A stretch of DNA of 12,707 bases from JBBRNH01 sp038230415 (GTDB lineage: Bacteria; Bacteroidota; Bacteroidia; Cytophagales; Spirosomataceae): contig JBBRNH010000120.1 in assembly GCA_038230415.1 (NCBI GenBank), positions 1-12,707 on the forward strand. Reading direction: 5' to 3'. A program made the position numbers and the translations under genes. Below, piece after piece: positions 6,896-12,585 of the stretch. The stretch's first letter is position 1. Every line of letters begins with the position of its first letter. The notes under the pieces were generated by a model that saw only the letters and a program-made list of their open reading frames with translations, was not told the DNA's origin and searched no databases.

Positions 6896-7080
6896 GGCGG
6901 TGCCGAACGTGTATGCCCACCGCCACCAGGCTGTGGGCATACACGAAAGGACGGACCTCCCGCCTGAAACGGCACAGCCGAGGGGCGGTGCCGAACGTGT
7001 TTCCCACCGCCACCAGGCTGTGGGATACCCCCGGAAATAGATTGCCCGCCTGAAACGGCACAGCCGAGGGGAGGTGCCAA
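6896..7080. repeat. Two tandem REP-like units plus the start of a third
   Basis: Unit 1 (6896-6983, 88 bp) and unit 2 (6984-7069, 86 bp) both begin GGCGGTGCCGAACGTGT and both end CCGCCTGAAACGGCACAGCC followed by GAGG. A partial third unit begins at 7070 (GGAGGTGCC). Each unit holds a hairpin with the same 12-base loop CGCCACCAGGCT. In unit 1 the stem is 13 perfect pairs (6908-6920/6933-6945). In unit 2 it has diverged to a shorter stem (7002-7007/7020-7025). This resembles the REP/BIME class of dispersed extragenic repeats. The open frames that cross it on the minus strand are by-products of the repeat. Confidence 0.85.
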
Positions 7081-7125
7081 ACAAACTACCCAAACAAGTA
7101 TGATAATTTTTGGGTGATACCCGAT

Positions 7126-8043
7126 ATGCACAGCAAACCCTATTCACTCCTTGCCGTTGGCGAATTATTGGTTGACCTGATTGGTCATGAACTGGCCGAA
7201 AACTTAGCCGACACCCGCGACTTTCACCGCTATCAGGGCGGCAGCCCGGCTAACTTGGCCGCCAATATGGCCCGGCTCGGCAACCGCACGGCGTTGGTGG
7301 CCTGCGTCGGTAACGACAATCTGGGCCACTACCTGCGGCAGCGCGTGGCCGAAGCCGGGGTTGATACCGATTATATTGCCACTGACCCACTGGCCCCAAC
7401 GAGTTTGGTGGTGGTCTCGCGCACCCGCGCCACGCCCGATTTTATTGCCTACCGCACGGCAGACTGCCAACTGTTGCCGCAGCACCTGCCCGATTCTTTG
7501 CTGGAACAGGCGGCAGTGTTTCATACCACCTGCTTTGCCCTGAGCAAACAGCCCGCCCAAACCACCATTGCCGATGCCGCCAAACGCGCTACCGGTTTTG
7601 GGTGCCGGGTGAGTATTGATGCCAACTACGCCCCTACCCTCTGGCCCGACCGCGAACAGGCCCGGCGCGTATTGGCCGACTATTGCGCCAACGGTGCGTT
7701 GGTCAAACTCAGCGACGACGACGCGGCCCGGCTCTACGGCGAGCGACTGCCCCACGAGCGCGTGATTCAGGATTTCCATGAGATGGGGGCCGTGCTGGTT
7801 TGTCTCACGCTCGGTGCCGATGGCAGTTTGGTATCGGCGGGGTTGGGCCAAACGCCGGTGCGGTTGCCGGGCCGCAAGGTTGAGGTGGTAGATGCCACCG
7901 GCGCGGGCGATGCGTTTTGGGCCGGGTTTCTGACGGCTTATTTAGCGGGCCGCACCGCCACGCAGTGTGCCGAAGCCGGAGCCACCGTTGCCACATTGAA
8001 AATCACCCGCAAAGGGCCGCTGCCAATGGGGATTTCGGTGTAG
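7126..8043 (+). CDS. PfkB-family carbohydrate kinase (fructokinase/ribokinase-like)
   Basis: A 305-residue cytoplasmic sugar kinase of the ribokinase (PfkB) fold. It opens with LLAVGELLVDLIG, then the N-terminal signature GGSPANLAANMARLGN (from residue 38), a central substrate region, and the C-terminal ATP/anion-hole signature DATGAGDAFWAGFL (from 256) with catalytic base Asp262. Family members transfer phosphate from ATP to fructose, ribose, KDG or related sugars; the sequence alone does not settle the substrate, though the GELLVD..G start resembles fructokinase/KDG-kinase types. I chose the ATG at 7126 over an in-frame GTG at 7114, since a TA-N3-TTTG promoter-like element ends at 7112, which would put the GTG before the start of transcription. 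A dioxygenase gene follows 82 bases later in the same direction. Confidence 0.9.
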   Translation: MHSKPYSLLAVGELLVDLIGHELAENLADTRDFHRYQGGSPANLAANMARLGNRTALVACVGNDNLGHYLRQRVAEAGVDTDYIATDPLAPTSLVVVSRTRATPDFIAYRTADCQLLPQHLPDSLLEQAAVFHTTCFALSKQPAQTTIADAAKRATGFGCRVSIDANYAPTLWPDREQARRVLADYCANGALVKLSDDDAARLYGERLPHERVIQDFHEMGAVLVCLTLGADGSLVSAGLGQTPVRLPGRKVEVVDATGAGDAFWAGFLTAYLAGRTATQCAEAGATVATLKITRKGPLPMGISV

Positions 8044-8125
8044 AGTGTGCCGCAAAATAACTCCACCCGTAAAAGCTATTGCCCGATCTGCTACCTTCAC
8101 CCCAGAAAACAACCAACACAACGGA

Positions 8126-9136
8126 ATGAGCCTGACAGATCAACTCAAATCGGCAGTAAAGCGCGTGCTGCGGCCACAACCCAAACCCCCAACCGACTTC
8201 GCACCCCAGACCCTGCCCTGGATTGACAAACCAAACGCCGATATTGATGCGTATCTCCGCACATTTGGCAATGGCAAAAATCTCTCCTACAACCTGGCGG
8301 AGAAACTGCGTTTTTGGCAAAAAAACGGCTACGTCATCCTCGAACAAGCTCTGGAACCGGCATTGGTTGACAGGTTGTGGGCCGACGTTGAAGAGTTGTT
8401 TACCAACAATGAGAAATACCCAATCAATATCCAAGTTGACCGGCCCGAATACGCCGGGCGTGCCGTGCAGGAAGCCCGCAACGTCCCCAAAGACGTGCTG
8501 AATGGGCCGTATATCAAGGTTATGGACTTTCATAACAGTTCGGTGGCGGGCAAGAACATCATGCTCCACAACAATATCGTGACGTTTCTGGAAGCGGTTT
8601 TCGGCGATAAAGTAGTGGCAATGCAGAGTTTGCTGTTTAAGTACGGCTCGCAGCAGGCCACCCACCAGGATTTTGCCTACGTGGTGTCTGAAGTGCCGAG
8701 CCACTTAGCCGCGTCGTGGGTTGCGCTGGAGGACGTGCATATTGATTCGGGGCCGCTGTTTTATTATCCGGGTTCGCACCACAACGCCAAGTTTAACTTT
8801 GGCAACGGGATGTTTTTTAACGCTGAATCATCGCTGAACCCCACCGATTTTGCCAGGTTTATTGAGCAGGAATGTGAAAAACGGGGCCAAACCCGCGAAA
8901 CGCTGCTCATCAAAAAGGGCGATCTGCTGATCTGGCACGCGGCCTTAGCCCACGGGGGCGACGCGATTCGGAACCCGTCCCTAACGCGCAAGTCGTTCGT
9001 ATCGCACTACTCGTCGAATCAGGGCTACAAACACCACCGGGCAGCCCCCACTGCCGAGCCGGTTCGGTTTACCATCAACGGGGCCGATGTATTTGCCAAC
9101 CCCCGCCTGCCCGAACAGGAAGATGTTTTCAAGTAA
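8126..9136 (+). CDS. Phytanoyl-CoA dioxygenase (PhyH) family protein
   Basis: A 336-residue non-haem Fe(II)/2-oxoglutarate-dependent oxygenase-like protein of the PhyH family. The double-stranded beta-helix core carries the iron triad His180-x-Asp182 (ATHQDFAYV) and distal His276 (AALAHGGDAIRN), followed by Arg288 in LTRKSF as the probable 2-oxoglutarate anchor. An N-terminal LRFWQKNGYVILEQALEPALVDRLWADVEELF block is typical of the family. Members hydroxylate very diverse small molecules, so the substrate is unknown. The ATG at 8126 (SLTDQLKSAVKRVL) is preferred; an in-frame extension back to 8045 touches the kinase stop region and looks non-coding. It may be co-transcribed with the kinase, although a weak TACCTTCA box at 8092-8099 could serve as a separate promoter. 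Confidence 0.9.
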   Translation: MSLTDQLKSAVKRVLRPQPKPPTDFAPQTLPWIDKPNADIDAYLRTFGNGKNLSYNLAEKLRFWQKNGYVILEQALEPALVDRLWADVEELFTNNEKYPINIQVDRPEYAGRAVQEARNVPKDVLNGPYIKVMDFHNSSVAGKNIMLHNNIVTFLEAVFGDKVVAMQSLLFKYGSQQATHQDFAYVVSEVPSHLAASWVALEDVHIDSGPLFYYPGSHHNAKFNFGNGMFFNAESSLNPTDFARFIEQECEKRGQTRETLLIKKGDLLIWHAALAHGGDAIRNPSLTRKSFVSHYSSNQGYKHHRAAPTAEPVRFTINGADVFANPRLPEQEDVFK

Positions 9137-9159
9137 GATTTGTCGTATCTGTTTTACCG

Positions 9160-9179
9160 CATCCGATTTGTGGATGTTT
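9160..9179 (+). terminator. Small hairpin after the PhyH gene, weak terminator candidate
   Basis: CATCC (9160-9164) pairs with GGATG (9172-9176) around a 7-base loop and is followed by TTT. It lies 24 bases past the stop codon. The stem is short, so confidence is low. Confidence 0.35.
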
Positions 9180-9255
9180 AAGAGGTTTCGAGCGGACTTG
9201 AACCTTTGCATAAAAATACTTGATTATCAGATAGTTATAATCCTTTTAAAACTTG

Positions 9256-9295
9256 GGGGACGGATTAGGGGACGGAATCAACAGCAGGGGACCGA
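9256..9295 (+). repeat. Three short direct repeats GGGGAC(G/C)GA
   Basis: GGGGACGGA occurs at 9256-9264 and 9268-9276, and GGGGACCGA at 9287-9295. Starts are 12 and 19 bases apart on the same strand. Such short phased repeats near the presumed edge of the element could be arm-type recombinase sites, but no recombinase gene is in view. Confidence 0.5.
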
Positions 9296-9419
9296 TTTGT
9301 TTTTCTACCAACCGCTACCGATTCTGCCAGCCAACCCCGTTACCTTTGCTCTTGAATTGAGGGTTTTTATAAACTCTTGGTTTGGTCAGAATCGGCAGGG
9401 TGGTTCCTCCGGTTCATCG

Positions 9420-9452
9420 GGCCGGGCGGGTGGTTCCCCCGGCCTACTTTTT
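9420..9452 (+). terminator. GC-rich hairpin with T-run (plus-strand terminator-like)
   Basis: GGCCGGG (9420-9426) pairs perfectly with CCCGGCC (9438-9444) around an 11-base loop, followed three bases later by five Ts (9448-9452). It has the form of an intrinsic terminator for plus-strand transcripts entering from the host side. The same G-rich arm can instead pair with CCCGGCCC at 9462-9469, so alternative folds exist. Confidence 0.5.
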
Positions 9453-9498
9453 CCCCTCTCCCCCGGCCCAACCTATACCGCCCCGCCCGTCAACGCTC

Positions 9499-9515
9499 AC
9501 TTTGCCGTACAAAGT
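9499..9515. repeat. Small perfect hairpin
   Basis: ACTTTG (9499-9504) pairs with CAAAGT (9510-9515) around the 5-base loop CCGTA. It is part of the structured non-coding region; no specific role can be assigned. Confidence 0.35.
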
Positions 9516-9789
9516 AGAGGGAGGGGATTGACCGGCTATTGTTTGGGTATTTTTTGCCTATTTATTGAGGGGTTATTTTCACCCGTTTCGCTCCCAAACA
9601 CCCCAAAAACGAGAGGGTTAGATTATTATCTATCAGTGATTTAGCCCGTTAAGTCAACAATGTAACCAAAACGGTTTGGGGTAAAGTTTTCCCCTGAATT
9701 TTGACACGTCACGTGCGCGGTTGGAACTACGGTTCAGCAAGAGGGCAAGTTTAGCTATTTTGACCACCCTCCCCGCCCTCCTCTTTTTT

Positions 9790-9831
9790 AGGTGTCAACC
9801 CGGTTGAGTTTGCCCGTCACCTCCTCAACCG
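9790..9831. repeat. Nested palindromes across the 3' end of rep
   Basis: CGGTTGAG (9801-9808) pairs with CTCAACCG (9824-9831); the rep stop codon (9817-9819) is in its loop. An alternative palindrome, TCAACC-C-GGTTGA (9795-9807), overlaps it and can be enclosed by AGGTG/CACCT (9790-9794/9818-9822). This could terminate the rep operon or be part of an origin. On the minus strand it is followed by As and not Ts, so it is not a classical intrinsic terminator. Confidence 0.5.
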
Positions 9832-11355
9832 TTCCCGGTGGTCAGCAGTGAGCCGCAATGTATCGCCGACATCGAACAAGACGGGTTGCCGGTGAATCCG
9901 GTTGATCGAGCGGTCGAGGTTGTGGAACTGATTATGGTAGGCATTGCGGACGTTGTGAGCCGCCCGCGTTACCCGGTCTTCCTTTGAGCCTTTGGCATAA
10001 CACCGGAACAACCGTTCGACCTCTGCCAGCAGACCCGGATTCTCCCGTAACATCGTTGCTGATACAAACTTTTGACCCCGGCGCGGATTGTCCAACTTAA
10101 CCCCCGTCACCAAACAAAATAAACCATCGGTTATAGGTGTTTCACGGCCCCCCGGTGGTGAAGGTTGGGCGGGGGTGGTAATGTCCGACAATGACACTAA
10201 ATATAAAGGGTCAAAATCGGACATTTTGCCCGTTTCGGGCTGGTCAGCTAACCCGGTCATTATCGGACATTTTTCGGCGGGGGTGGGTACTGTTTCACGG
10301 TTCCCGGCTGATTCTCCAATGTTGGTCAAAATCGGACACTTTTCTACCGAGTGCCAAACCGTCCGGCGTTCATCAATGGCAGTCAGTAACCCGGTATCAA
10401 CGGCGGTCAGTTGCTCCCAGGTATCGGCAATCAACCCCGTTATCTGGTTGGGCCAATTATCCCAAACCCGGTGTTTGTCGAGCAATGCCCGGAATCGTTT
10501 TTCCTCTCGTCTTAGTTTCTTCTGGCATCGGTCATACATTCGTTTCCCGGCAAGGGTGCTACGGTCTATCGTGTCCAACTTGCCGTACTGTTCCTGCCAA
10601 TATTTCGGGTTGCGCCCGGTCTGGTAACGCTCCCGGTCTTTGGGGTTGAGGGTGTCCGGGTCAATGGTGGGTTCATCAAACAAAATGCTGGTGAAGACTT
10701 CGACCAACAACGCCCCCAACGGTTTGTAGTTCTCAACCGTCAGCAGGTCGGCCAACGTGTTGAGGACAACGCCCCGGCTCTTCAAATAGTCCATCTTCAA
10801 TACCTTCACCTCAACCCGCAGCAGGTTGGCGGGCAACCCCGGCACGGTGTCCCGGTATTGCGCTCCCTTATCATAAATCTTCACCACATACTGACCAAAC
10901 ACACACTGCCAGTAATACGCCCCGTGTTCACGGTCGGGGTAGAATGGTTTGCCTTTGTAGCTAATCAGGTTGTCGAGAACGCGGGCAACCCGAAACGGCA
11001 ACACCACGTTTACCCCAAACTCAATGTTGTTGAGGATAGACGTAAAGGGGTCAATGCCGAACGTGGTAAGGAGCAAATCAAGAGTAGCCAGCAGGTCTGC
11101 CAGCGTGAACGGGTCGGCATTGTGAACCCCGGCGTTATGGTATTTGTGAATACTCCCGGTTAGTTCAACGCGGCAACCTTCACCCGATAGCCGGGGAATG
11201 AGTGAGAATTTTAGCCCCCGGTCGTATGCGTGGCGCGGGGTGTTGAGAATTGCCCCGGCCTGTTCATCAATCGAGAGCGGAAACAGCAAACGCGGGTTGG
11301 TCAGCAGTGCCGGTACGGGTGCGTGTACCTCCTGAATTTTCAGTCCATCGAACAT
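9817..11355 (-). CDS. Rolling-circle replication initiator-like protein (gene II/X, Rep_trans-like)
   Basis: A 512-residue protein resembling phage/plasmid initiators of the gpII/X and Rep_trans type, which nick the origin and drive rolling-circle replication. Supporting blocks are SIHKYHNAGVHN (68-79), IDPFTSILNNIEFGVNV (101-117), YVVKIYDKGAQY (156-167; the K-x-YDKG strand is typical) and LLRVEVKVLKMDYL (178-191). A basic helical stretch follows (KKLRREEKRFRALL), then a low-complexity linker (about 335-405), and a conserved-looking C-terminus (FCLVTGVKL, AHNVRNAYHNQ, PVLFDVGDTLRLT) that I recall from Bacteroidota homologues. The linker is encoded by the four-copy DNA repeat at 10180-10343. 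The catalytic tyrosine cannot be fixed by eye. It is the last gene of the minus-strand operon, 72 bases after the previous gene, and a strong hairpin lies just upstream of its ATG. Confidence 0.65.
   Translation of the reverse strand: MFDGLKIQEVHAPVPALLTNPRLLFPLSIDEQAGAILNTPRHAYDRGLKFSLIPRLSGEGCRVELTGSIHKYHNAGVHNADPFTLADLLATLDLLLTTFGIDPFTSILNNIEFGVNVVLPFRVARVLDNLISYKGKPFYPDREHGAYYWQCVFGQYVVKIYDKGAQYRDTVPGLPANLLRVEVKVLKMDYLKSRGVVLNTLADLLTVENYKPLGALLVEVFTSILFDEPTIDPDTLNPKDRERYQTGRNPKYWQEQYGKLDTIDRSTLAGKRMYDRCQKKLRREEKRFRALLDKHRVWDNWPNQITGLIADTWEQLTAVDTGLLTAIDERRTVWHSVEKCPILTNIGESAGNRETVPTPAEKCPIMTGLADQPETGKMSDFDPLYLVSLSDITTPAQPSPPGGRETPITDGLFCLVTGVKLDNPRRGQKFVSATMLRENPGLLAEVERLFRCYAKGSKEDRVTRAAHNVRNAYHNQFHNLDRSINRIHRQPVLFDVGDTLRLTADHRERLRR
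10180..10343. repeat. Four-copy iteron-like repeat inside rep
   Basis: The plus-strand consensus is GGTCAWWATCGGACAYTTTT. Copies are at 10209-10227, 10255-10275 and 10324-10343 in direct orientation, and one inverted at 10180-10195. On the coding strand the three direct copies encode KCPILT, KCPIMT and, shifted by one base, KMSDFD; the inverted copy encodes part of SLSDIT. Conservation is therefore at DNA level. Copy starts are 46 and 69 bases apart. This is probably a protein-binding or origin array embedded in the initiator gene. Confidence 0.85.
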
Positions 11356-11364
11356 GGTTTAGAG

Positions 11365-11409
11365 ACCCGCCCCCGGCGTGATCGTGATTGTATCAGCGCG
11401 GGGGCGGGT
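11365..11409. promoter_or_regulatory. Very strong GC hairpin just before the rep start
   Basis: ACCCGCCCCC (11365-11374) pairs perfectly with GGGGGCGGGT (11400-11409). Inside, GCG/CGC (11376-11378/11397-11399) and TGAT/ATCA (11379-11382/11392-11395) extend the stem with single-base bulges. It fills the gap between the 145-residue gene and rep and ends nine bases before the rep ATG. No T-run follows on the minus strand. It could limit rep expression (attenuation or start-site occlusion) or be a DNA structure used in replication. Confidence 0.7.
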
Positions 11410-11427
11410 TAGTTTGGTGCGAGAATG

Positions 11428-11865
11428 TCAGAATGATTCGTCTGCCAGCAGACCCCGGAATATCACATCTGCCACAAATCGGGCGCGGTCTCCTGGGTGG
11501 GGGTTGTAGGCCGGAAAGTAGCGGATAACCATCCGGGCGGCATCGGTCGAGAACCGAACCACAACGCCGTTTTGCACCCGTTTACCGTCGCGGCTCCATG
11601 TCAGCACGTTGCCCGTATAGACGTTGGGCGTTGCCGTTGGCTGTAATCCGGTGAAGAACTTTACGCTGCGTCCGCCCGTCTTCTTATCCGTTTCGGTTCC
11701 CCGTAGAATCAGGTTGGCGTTTATAGCATCGTTGTAGCGTTTGTCCTCCACAATCAATTCAGGCGGAACGCGGGTGAATCCGGGGTCACATTCGGCAACG
11801 GTGTACCGCCCCTGGTCATAGTCGAGGGCAAAGGCAACTCGGAACGATGTTGGCAGGTAGTTCAT
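11428..11865 (-). CDS. Small protein of unknown function in the rep operon
   Basis: A 145-residue soluble protein I do not recognise. It is strand-rich (FRVAFALDYDQGRYTVAEC, NANLILRG, VYTGNVLTWSR, VQNGVVVRFSTDAARMVIRYF), with one or two helices at the end and no signal peptide or membrane segment. Its ATG overlaps the TGA of the upstream gene (ATGA, 11862-11865), so translation is probably coupled. In filamentous phages a small beta-rich single-stranded-DNA-binding protein is encoded next to the replication initiator. Position and strand content make that role possible here, but no family motif confirms it. Confidence 0.75.
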   Translation of the reverse strand: MNYLPTSFRVAFALDYDQGRYTVAECDPGFTRVPPELIVEDKRYNDAINANLILRGTETDKKTGGRSVKFFTGLQPTATPNVYTGNVLTWSRDGKRVQNGVVVRFSTDAARMVIRYFPAYNPHPGDRARFVADVIFRGLLADESF

Positions 11866-12173
11866 GGGTTTTTGCGGGCGTATATTTTCAGTACATCAAC
11901 GCGCTCCAATTTCTCATAAACCCGGCTCAATTCTTCGATGTGTCCGAGCGTAAATTGTGTCATTTGTTCCCGATAGTTGGGCGTTACGTGGTCGGCGGTG
12001 GCGTGATCGAGAAATAGTCGGTATAGGTAGGTGATATGCCCAATGAGGTCAGCTAACCCTTCTCTGGTATAGAGTTCACCAACGGCGGTATGCAAGTCGG
12101 CAAATGCGCTAAATTCATCGGCGGTTATTAGATACTTAGCGGGTTGTTTGGGGGCGTTATCGGTCTGGTTCAT
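11862..12173 (-). CDS. Small helical protein of unknown function in the rep operon
   Basis: A 103-residue protein with no recognised family. It is predicted mainly helical from its sequence (ADEFSAFADLHTAVGELY, GLADLIGHITYLYRLFLDHAT, FTLGHIEELSRVYEKLERVDVLKIY), with no signal peptide. Both ends overlap neighbours by ATGA: its ATG overlaps the stop of the HTH gene (12170-12173) and its stop overlaps the next start. It is therefore translated as part of one operon with the HTH gene, the 145-residue gene and rep. A regulatory or accessory replication role is suggested only by context. Confidence 0.75.
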   Translation of the reverse strand: MNQTDNAPKQPAKYLITADEFSAFADLHTAVGELYTREGLADLIGHITYLYRLFLDHATADHVTPNYREQMTQFTLGHIEELSRVYEKLERVDVLKIYARKNP

Positions 12174-12508
12174 CGGGCGGGACGGGTTAAGAGGGTTGGG
12201 GACTTAAACCGTCGAACGTCTTTGAGGGCGGCTAATACGTCCTCCCGGCGATAGCGAACCCGCCCGTTAATCTTTTGGGGAATCAACACGGCGGGGCGGT
12301 CTTCTTTGTCCTGCGCCCAATCGTGCAACGTGGTTAGGGAGACCTGCAAGGTTTCGGCGGTTTGCCGCCGTGTCAGCAGTTCGGGGAGTTGTGAGCCAAC
12401 GGGCGCGGGGGGCGTGTAGTTGGCTAAGGCTCTGGTTAGCCGTTCATCAAACAGGCTGGTTAGCTGTTCGGGGGTCATCTGAATGACCGTTTGTACTTGA
12501 TAGTTCAT
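12170..12508 (-). CDS. HTH_17 (excisionase-like) DNA-binding protein
   Basis: A 112-residue protein. Residues about 40-100 form a winged-helix HTH_17/MerR-like domain: PELLTRRQTAETLQVSLTTLHDW, then a wing PQKINGRVRYRREDVLAAL. This is the fold of excisionases and small regulators of Bacteroidota mobile elements. An N-terminal helix (MTPEQLTSLFDERLTRALANY) precedes it. I chose the ATG at 12508; an in-frame TTG at 12535 would add nine residues but starts inside the probable promoter element (12533-12540). It is the first complete gene of the operon leading to rep. It may control the operon, as the repeats at 12493-12521 span its start codon, or act in excision. Confidence 0.85.
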   Translation of the reverse strand: MNYQVQTVIQMTPEQLTSLFDERLTRALANYTPPAPVGSQLPELLTRRQTAETLQVSLTTLHDWAQDKEDRPAVLIPQKINGRVRYRREDVLAALKDVRRFKSPTLLTRPAR

Positions 12509-12521
12509 TACCGTACTTGAT
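12493..12521. repeat. GTACTTGAT direct repeat, 20-bp period, over the HTH start codon
   Basis: GTACTTGAT occurs at 12493-12501 and 12513-12521, exactly 20 bp apart (close to two helical turns), on either side of the HTH gene ATG (12506-12508). A third, partial GTAC lies at 12525-12528. The same-face spacing suggests operator half-sites for a small DNA-binding protein, perhaps the HTH protein itself. Confidence 0.55.
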
Positions 12522-12532
12522 TTGGTACGGGG

Positions 12533-12540
12533 CAAAGTTG
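12533..12540 (-). promoter_or_regulatory. Probable -7 element of the HTH-rep operon
   Basis: On the minus strand this reads CAACTTTG, one mismatch from TAnnTTTG, 24 bases before the HTH ATG. No good -33 box is seen. It would drive the four-gene operon from HTH to rep. Confidence 0.4.
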
Positions 12541-12585
12541 GCGGGGCTGAATAGGTGTAGTAGGTATGTAAGTAGGTGCTTGTAA

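Larger units (their letters stand above)
9137..9816. other. 680-base gene-free, structured region: probable mobile-element edge
   Basis: I see no convincing gene on either strand; one long open frame runs through it only because stops are rare in a C-rich stretch. It holds short GGGGAC(G/C)GA direct repeats (9256-9295), a 30-bp-period repeat GGGTGGTTCC-CCGG (9398-9412 and 9428-9442), several hairpins, and a palindrome cluster at the 3' end of rep. The change from host metabolic genes to a replication module happens here, so a junction is inferred at about 9180-9300. Its density of hairpins is what one expects of a single-strand origin or packaging region in a rolling-circle replicon or filamentous phage, but that is inference. 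Confidence 0.5.

Noticed and set aside
6670..7147. Two minus-strand open frames through the repeat block
   Set aside because: Their peptides are repetitive (glycine/proline/tryptophan patterns) and follow directly from the tandem REP-like units.
8003..8704. Minus-strand open frame of 233 codons opposite the kinase end and PhyH gene
   Set aside because: It is antisense to two conserved genes and has no promoter or domain support.
9217..9224. TACTTGAT shared between the presumed element edge and the HTH operator repeats
   Set aside because: An eight-base match in a 12.7-kb window on two strands is expected by chance often enough that it is not evidence of a shared binding site.
9183..9260. 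A complete tRNA gene on the minus strand
   Set aside because: Only the T-arm-like string GGTTCAAGTCC is present; its stem does not close fully and no acceptor, D or anticodon arm can be built around it.
9087..9644. Plus-strand open frame of 185 codons from the end of PhyH into the gene-free region
   Set aside because: It starts in another frame inside the PhyH gene, has biased composition (proline, serine, glycine), and crosses hairpins and direct repeats; no domain is visible.
10180..10343. CRISPR array
   Set aside because: The repeats are short, one is inverted, the spacing is irregular, and the whole lies inside an open coding frame.
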